From JAUXEH01 sp965602945 (GTDB taxonomy: Bacteria > Acidobacteriota > Aminicenantia > Aminicenantales > Aminicenantaceae): 9,916 nucleotides of DNA. The position numbers and the translations under genes are program-made. Location: NCBI GenBank assembly GCA_965602945.1, contig CBFDBC010000144.1, positions 1-9,916 on the forward strand, read 5' to 3'. The notes beneath the pieces are model-generated. The model saw only the letters and a program-made list of their open reading frames with translations. It made no database searches and had not been told where the DNA came from. Below, piece after piece: positions 6,517 to 9,916 of this stretch (position 1 is the first letter of the stretch; every line of letters starts with the position of its first letter).

Positions 6517-6924
6517 TCAGGAGGTGAATTTGCGGAAATTGCTGATCAGGGCGATCGGCGGAACATCACCTCGCTCTGAGGGCTTCAGTTCTTCCACTTT
6601 GACGTGGTCTTGTCTCTGCCGCAACAAGATCTGTCGGAGCGCTTCGATGACTTCAGCGATGTTGATGCCCTTGGGGCAGCGTACGTTGCAGGTCATGCAT
6701 GAGGCGCAGACCCAGATGGCCTTGGACTCCAGCAGATCCTCCTTCAGGCCCAGTTGGGTGAGGCGGATGATCTGGTTGGGGAGGATGTCCATCTCATGGA
6801 CCGCCGGGCATCCAGCGGAACACTTGCCGCACTGGTAGCACACCAGCAGATTTTGGCCGGAGAGTTCCTCTACCTTGGCCACGAACGGATCACGAATTTT
6901 ATGTCGTGAAAGATTAGTGCGCAT
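6517..6924 (-). CDS. hdrC: Heterodisulfide reductase subunit C-like 4Fe-4S protein
   Basis: This 135-aa protein has two [4Fe-4S] binding sets: C29/32/35/39 (CYQCGKCSAGCP) and C73/76/79/83 (CASCMTCNVRCP), with the helical ILPNQIIRL between them. This is the HdrC pattern. HdrC relays electrons from HdrA to HdrB, and hdrB is the next gene. At 135 residues it is shorter than many archaeal HdrC chains, but both cluster sites are complete and it ends in a plausible ISNFRKFTS tail, so I do not regard it as broken. It is the first gene of the operon; a GAAGGGAAG ribosome site lies about eight bases before the ATG (6924-6922). The predicted leader is roughly 90 bases and contains the 14-bp repeats. 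Confidence 0.93.
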   Translation of the reverse strand: MRTNLSRHKIRDPFVAKVEELSGQNLLVCYQCGKCSAGCPAVHEMDILPNQIIRLTQLGLKEDLLESKAIWVCASCMTCNVRCPKGINIAEVIEALRQILLRQRQDHVKVEELKPSERGDVPPIALISNFRKFTS

Positions 6925-6950
6925 GTGAAACTTCCCTTCGGATCAGAAGT

Positions 6951-7006
6951 CTCATAGCTATAATTATTACGCTATAAGTATTACGCTATAAGTATTACGC
7001 TATAAG
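6951..7006 (-). repeat. Tandem 14-bp repeat array in the operon leader
   Basis: On the minus strand CTTATAGCGTAATA is repeated three times without change and without spacer (7006-6993, 6992-6979, 6978-6965). A fourth, degenerate unit (6964-6951) follows in the same 14-base phase and keeps TTATAGC. The array lies between the predicted transcription start near 7015 and the hdrC ATG at 6924. It could be an array of operator sites, a repeated RNA element in the leader, or a slippage product. It is AT-rich in an otherwise GC-rich window. Confidence 0.9.
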
Positions 7007-7021
7007 CAAAAAAGACTCTTC

Positions 7022-7050
7022 AGTAAAGCACAATTGCCCCAGGGTGTCAA
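7022..7050 (-). promoter_or_regulatory. Sigma70-like promoter of the hdr-kor operon
   Basis: The minus strand has a perfect -35 TTGACA (7050-7045), a 17-base spacer, and a -10 TTTACT (7027-7022; four of six bases match TATAAT). Transcription would start near 7015, giving a leader of about 90 bases before hdrC. It is the only good promoter I see in the 249-bp gap, and the position fits a single promoter for the nine-gene operon. Confidence 0.6.
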
Positions 7051-7140
7051 GGATATGCGGGAAAGTTTTGGGGATGGTGCGAGGTGCTTGCATAAAACTA
7101 AATAAATCAGCAATTTAAAGCAAATCGGGGCCGCCTCCGT

Positions 7141-7169
7141 GGGCGCATGATCTGGTGAAATTTGCGCCC
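7141..7169 (-). terminator. Possible hairpin after the spermidine-synthase-like gene
   Basis: GGGCGCA (7141-7147) and TGCGCCC (7163-7169) form a 7-bp GC-rich inverted repeat with a 15-base loop, starting 5 bases after the stop codon of the 709-aa gene. No T-run follows, so it is at best a weak or factor-assisted terminator. A second GGGGCC-rich stretch (7127-7140) might extend the structure. Confidence 0.3.
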
Positions 7170-7173
7170 CATT

Positions 7174-9303
7174 TCAGGTCTTCCGCAGGCCCCACAAAAG
7201 AAAGAGCAGGCAGAAGGTGTTGGCCAGCAGCAGGTACCGGGTCAGCGGGACCAGGCCGACGATGGGGATGAGGATGGAGGAGGTGACGAGAGCTCCCACG
7301 AAGGAACCTAAAAGGTCGAGCCCGTATCCGATCCCGAAGTTCTCCCTCAGCTCGAGGAAGAGACGGTTGGCCGTGACGAACAGGTCGCCGCCCAGGTATC
7401 CCAAAGCCACAAGGAAAAAAATAAAATACGGGAGAGGGGGAGCGGCTTCCACTCCCAGCCGGAGCCCAAGCAGCAGGAGACAGAGCAGACCCTGGAGCAG
7501 GATGATGTGTGCGAACCGGGAGTTGGAACGCCGGGTCCCGCGCAAGGCTCCGAGGGAGAGTCCCAGCATGAATGCACTGAAGAGCAGAGCGAGGCTGTGA
7601 TAGAGAGAGCCGTGTACGGTTTGGAAGGCGAGGATGGCGATCACTTCACACACGATGGTTGTCCATCCCGTGACGGCCAGGGGAGTGAGGAGGAAGACGG
7701 GGCGGCTTCCCCTGGCGCCCAGGACCAGGAGGACGAGGAGGAAAAGGACCAGAGGGACATCCAGGAACCAGGAATGATCCAGGCCGGCCAGGGTGGAGAA
7801 TAAACGGGATTCCAGGCCGCGGAACTGAGACGACCACAGGACGGAGGAATAAAAATAACTTATGGGGTAGAGGTCCCTGTTGAGGCGGGGCTGCCCGGCC
7901 TCAAGCACGTCCGCCAGCTGCTGCTGACGGAGTGGATCCAGTCGATCCGACAGCATCGCCGGATTGACGTATTGGGTTTCGATCTGAAGGGACTCGAGCC
8001 GGCGGGACATCGCCTCGGATTCGAGTGGTTCGAGGGTCCGGGAGGCGAGGAAGATGTTGGTGCTCCCCGGAACCACCGCAACCTCGGTAAAGGCGGCTCG
8101 CAGGGTAGCATGGAGGCCCGCCAGGAAATCCTGCAGCTCCGGACTGATATAATTCTCGGCCGAGGTGACCCGGAAAGAAAACAGCCCACCCGGAGTCAGG
8201 CGCTGTTTTACCAAACGAAAGAACTCCAACGTGTAATAGCGGTTGAGCTGGGCCGTGGCCGGGTCGGGCAGGTCTACGATGATGACGTCGTAGGAGGAGG
8301 ATCCGCTGAGGAATGAGCGTCCGTCGGCATGGATGACTTGAACGCGCCCCGCTTCCAGGGAACGGACCTCCGCCTCTGGAAGATAGCGGCGGGAAAACCT
8401 GATGATCTCCGGATCGGATTCCACATAGTCGATCCGGGTTACCGGATACTTCAGCAGCTGGGTCAAATCGCCGCCCACGCCTCCTCCGATGAGAAGCACG
8501 GTTTTCGCATCCGGCCTCTGCAAAAGCGCGAAATGGACGGCCTCTTCGGCGGCCTCCGGATCAGGAGATGTGAAAACCGGGGCGCCGTTGCTGTAGAGGG
8601 ATACCTGCTCCGCATCCCGGAGCATCTGCAGTTTTCCGTAGAGCGAATCCCTGCTTTCCTCCAGTTTATAGGGTTTCCAGTAAAGTCTCTGAGATGGAAA
8701 ATCCGTGATCCAAAGCGCCGTCATTACCGCCAGGCTCAGGAACAGAGCCATCCGGCGCTTGCCGGAGCTTACCCAGAAAAGTGCGGCGATCGAGACGCCG
8801 CCTCCCAGGAGGGCGGCTGCCTGCCAGTTTGTCAGGTGGGGGATCAGCAGGAAGTATATGAGGAGGCCCGCAGCGGTCGATCCCAGCGCTTCCCAGAGAT
8901 AAACATGGGCCAGGCGCCCGTGCGACGCCCTGGCGTTGAATACGAAGAGGCATCCCAGAGGGAGGCAGATGAAGCATGTCAGGACCATGGCGAACAGAAC
9001 AGCGGGTGCCAGGCCGGAGGCCTCGCCCGGCAGCAATCGCAGGAAGAAACGGGAGAACCTAAGAGCGGCCAGGCTGAAGGGGAGAGCCAGGATCGCGGCC
9101 GTGTAGGCGGACATGAATCGCCTGTCTGAAAATCGGATGCGGACGGCCAGGATGCTTCCCAGACCGGTCCAGAGCAGCCAGGCCGCCAGCAGCACACCGA
9201 AAACGACTTCATTCCCATGGAAATGGGCGGCGAACTCCCGCATCAGAATGACCTGGCTGGACAGCGCGAAGAATCCCAGGAGGAAAGCCGGCTTGCGCTT
9301 CAT
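7174..9303 (-). CDS. Membrane protein with spermidine-synthase-like domain between two membrane halves
   Basis: This 709-aa protein has hydrophobic helices over about residues 5-200, a soluble Rossmann domain at about 215-425, and a second hydrophobic block at about 510-706. The soluble part resembles polyamine aminopropyltransferases: VLLIGGGVGGDL (269-280), YVESDPEII (293-301), HADGRSF (325-331) and VDLPDPA (343-349). The usual GGGDGG motif reads GGGVGG, so an Asp of the nucleotide/amine site is missing, while the DxxDP acidic pair is kept. Spermidine synthesis is therefore not assured; another S-adenosyl-type ligand or a transport/sensing role is possible. The two membrane blocks look related (YLWEALGSTAAGLL at 135-148 against YGLDLLGSFVGALV at 660-673). 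The start overlaps the AmrS stop as ATGA. No link to the Hdr operon is visible and a promoter separates them. Substrate and role unknown. Confidence 0.85.
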   Translation of the reverse strand: MKRKPAFLLGFFALSSQVILMREFAAHFHGNEVVFGVLLAAWLLWTGLGSILAVRIRFSDRRFMSAYTAAILALPFSLAALRFSRFFLRLLPGEASGLAPAVLFAMVLTCFICLPLGCLFVFNARASHGRLAHVYLWEALGSTAAGLLIYFLLIPHLTNWQAAALLGGGVSIAALFWVSSGKRRMALFLSLAVMTALWITDFPSQRLYWKPYKLEESRDSLYGKLQMLRDAEQVSLYSNGAPVFTSPDPEAAEEAVHFALLQRPDAKTVLLIGGGVGGDLTQLLKYPVTRIDYVESDPEIIRFSRRYLPEAEVRSLEAGRVQVIHADGRSFLSGSSSYDVIIVDLPDPATAQLNRYYTLEFFRLVKQRLTPGGLFSFRVTSAENYISPELQDFLAGLHATLRAAFTEVAVVPGSTNIFLASRTLEPLESEAMSRRLESLQIETQYVNPAMLSDRLDPLRQQQLADVLEAGQPRLNRDLYPISYFYSSVLWSSQFRGLESRLFSTLAGLDHSWFLDVPLVLFLLVLLVLGARGSRPVFLLTPLAVTGWTTIVCEVIAILAFQTVHGSLYHSLALLFSAFMLGLSLGALRGTRRSNSRFAHIILLQGLLCLLLLGLRLGVEAAPPLPYFIFFLVALGYLGGDLFVTANRLFLELRENFGIGYGLDLLGSFVGALVTSSILIPIVGLVPLTRYLLLANTFCLLFLLWGLRKT

Positions 9304-9758
9304 TCCCAGATTCCGGGGATGGCATGGTCGCAGAATTCGCAGCGTCCGTCCCTGATCCGGATGTCCCTGACTTCATATCCCCGCCTCCGGACCACGATCT
9401 TTCCGCAGTCGGGACAAGATGTACTCTCTCCCTCATGTCCCGGGACGTTCCCGACATAGACAAAATCCAGCCCTTCTTCCCGGGCGATGGCGTGGGCTTT
9501 CTCCAGAGAGGATACAGGAGTAGGAGGCAGGTTTTTCATGAGATAGCTGGGGTGAAAACGGCTGAAGTGCAGCGGCACGCCGGGTCCGACCTCCGCCTGT
9601 ATCCATCGACACATGTCCCTCAGCTCGGACGCCTCGTCGTTCAGAGACGGGATGACGAGATAGACGATCTCGGTCCACATATTCTGCACCCGGCGGACAC
9701 GGAACACGCCCGGATCGATGAACTGGGTACCGGACCGGTCGATATCGCTGACCTCCAA
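9300..9758 (-). CDS. amrS: AmrS-type (AmmeMemoRadiSam) radical SAM protein, C-terminal part only
   Basis: The open frame gives up to 152 residues, with clear family resemblance from about residue 28: WTEIVYLVIPSLND (28-41), HFSRFHPSYLM (64-74), GNVPGHEGESTSC (103-115), then a zinc-ribbon-like C115/C118 and C140/C143, ending AIPGIWE. These match the C-terminal half of AmmeMemoRadiSam radical SAM enzymes, relatives of pyruvate formate-lyase activating proteins. The N-terminal half, including the CxxxCxxC cluster motif, is absent. The minus frame hits a stop at 9863-9861, and the plus strand there reads as a MATE transporter. Residues 1-27 are doubtful. As it stands the gene cannot make an active radical SAM enzyme. 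It is either a real truncation or an assembly join. Its stop overlaps the next start (ATGA), so in the intact genome it is probably co-transcribed with the spermidine-synthase-like gene. The biological role of the family is poorly defined. Confidence 0.75.
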   Translation of the reverse strand: MEVSDIDRSGTQFIDPGVFRVRRVQNMWTEIVYLVIPSLNDEASELRDMCRWIQAEVGPGVPLHFSRFHPSYLMKNLPPTPVSSLEKAHAIAREEGLDFVYVGNVPGHEGESTSCPDCGKIVVRRRGYEVRDIRIRDGRCEFCDHAIPGIWE

Positions 9759-9916
9759 CCCGCAGATCGGACTGTTGCTGCTGGAACCGGTGCTGGTCTT
9801 GGGCCTGGGTCCTCTGCCGCCCCTGGGCGTCGTGGGCTCGGCCTGGGCCTTTCTGCTGGGCTATGGGGCAGGTCTGCTCCTGCAAATCGTTTTGCTGGCG
9901 CAAGGACGGACGCGCC
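9718..9916 (+). CDS. MATE-family efflux transporter, internal fragment
   Basis: The plus frame is open from 9718 (ATG) to the window end. From about 9766 it reads GLLLLEPVLVLGLGPLPPLG and continues VVGSAWAFLLGYGAGLLLQ, the pattern of MATE transporters (typically a Leu-rich helix, LDP/LEP, then GxGPxPxLGVxGxAxA). It would be an internal helix pair; several N-terminal helices are missing upstream, where the sequence is instead the reverse of AmrS. The C-terminal part runs off the window. The ATG at 9718 is simply the first Met in the open stretch and need not be a real start. Family call is based on about 50 residues. Confidence 0.55.
   Translation, partial: MNWVPDRSISLTSNPQIGLLLLEPVLVLGLGPLPPLGVVGSAWAFLLGYGAGLLLQIVLLAQGRTR

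Noticed and set aside
6517..6924. hdrC as a truncated or frameshifted gene because it is short
   Set aside because: Both four-cysteine sets are complete and the C-terminal tail looks natural; no continuation was noticed after the stop.
6951..7006. Tandem 14-bp units as a CRISPR array
   Set aside because: Units are too short and have no spacers; there are no cas genes nearby.
7008..7013. Run of six T on the minus strand as a terminator
   Set aside because: No GC-rich stem precedes it, and it sits just at the predicted transcription start of the operon.
8329..9129. 266-codon plus-strand frame opposite the membrane protein gene
   Set aside because: Its composition is rich in Arg, Gly, Gln and Glu with no motif, as expected for the reverse of a Leu/Ala-rich membrane protein.

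Overview
This window is GC-rich and almost entirely coding, and nearly every gene lies on the minus strand. The protein families point to a strict anaerobe with flavin-based electron bifurcation, most likely a Desulfobacterota-type sulfate reducer or syntroph. They are heterodisulfide-reductase (Hdr) subunits, an MvhD-type protein, a four-subunit 2-oxoacid:ferredoxin oxidoreductase and an AmrS-type radical SAM protein. The taxonomic guess is inference from family content, not from a marker gene.

Read in the direction of transcription (high to low coordinates), the window has three parts. (1) Right edge, 9916 to about 9300: a plus-strand MATE-transporter fragment and a minus-strand AmrS fragment meet head to head, and both lack their N-terminal parts. 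This is a breakpoint, either an assembly chimera or a real rearrangement. (2) 9303-7174: a 709-aa membrane protein with a spermidine-synthase-like domain between two membrane halves, coupled to AmrS by an ATGA overlap. A 249-bp gap follows. It carries a weak hairpin, a good sigma70-like promoter, and a 14-bp unit repeated three times (a fourth copy is degenerate) just downstream of the predicted transcription start. (3) 6924-1: one tightly packed nine-gene operon, hdrC - hdrB - korD-like ferredoxin - korA - korB - korC - hdrA - mvhD - FrhB/FdhB-like protein, the last cut by the window edge.

The operon is the main interest. A complete 2-oxoacid oxidoreductase (delta, alpha, beta, gamma) sits inside a split Hdr set, with HdrC and HdrB before it and HdrA, MvhD and a FrhB-like protein after it. 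Four of the eight junctions are 1-20 bp overlaps at the end of the ferredoxin and through korA-korB-korC-hdrA, and mvhD to the FrhB-like gene is a further 1-base overlap. My inference is a module that feeds electrons from CoA-dependent oxidation of a 2-oxoacid, through the ferredoxin-like subunit, into HdrA. There a flavin could split or merge electrons between HdrB (a disulfide-type or unknown acceptor) and MvhD/FrhB-like (a nicotinamide, F420 or redox-protein partner). The individual family assignments are strong. The physical complex and the identity of its substrates are not shown by sequence.
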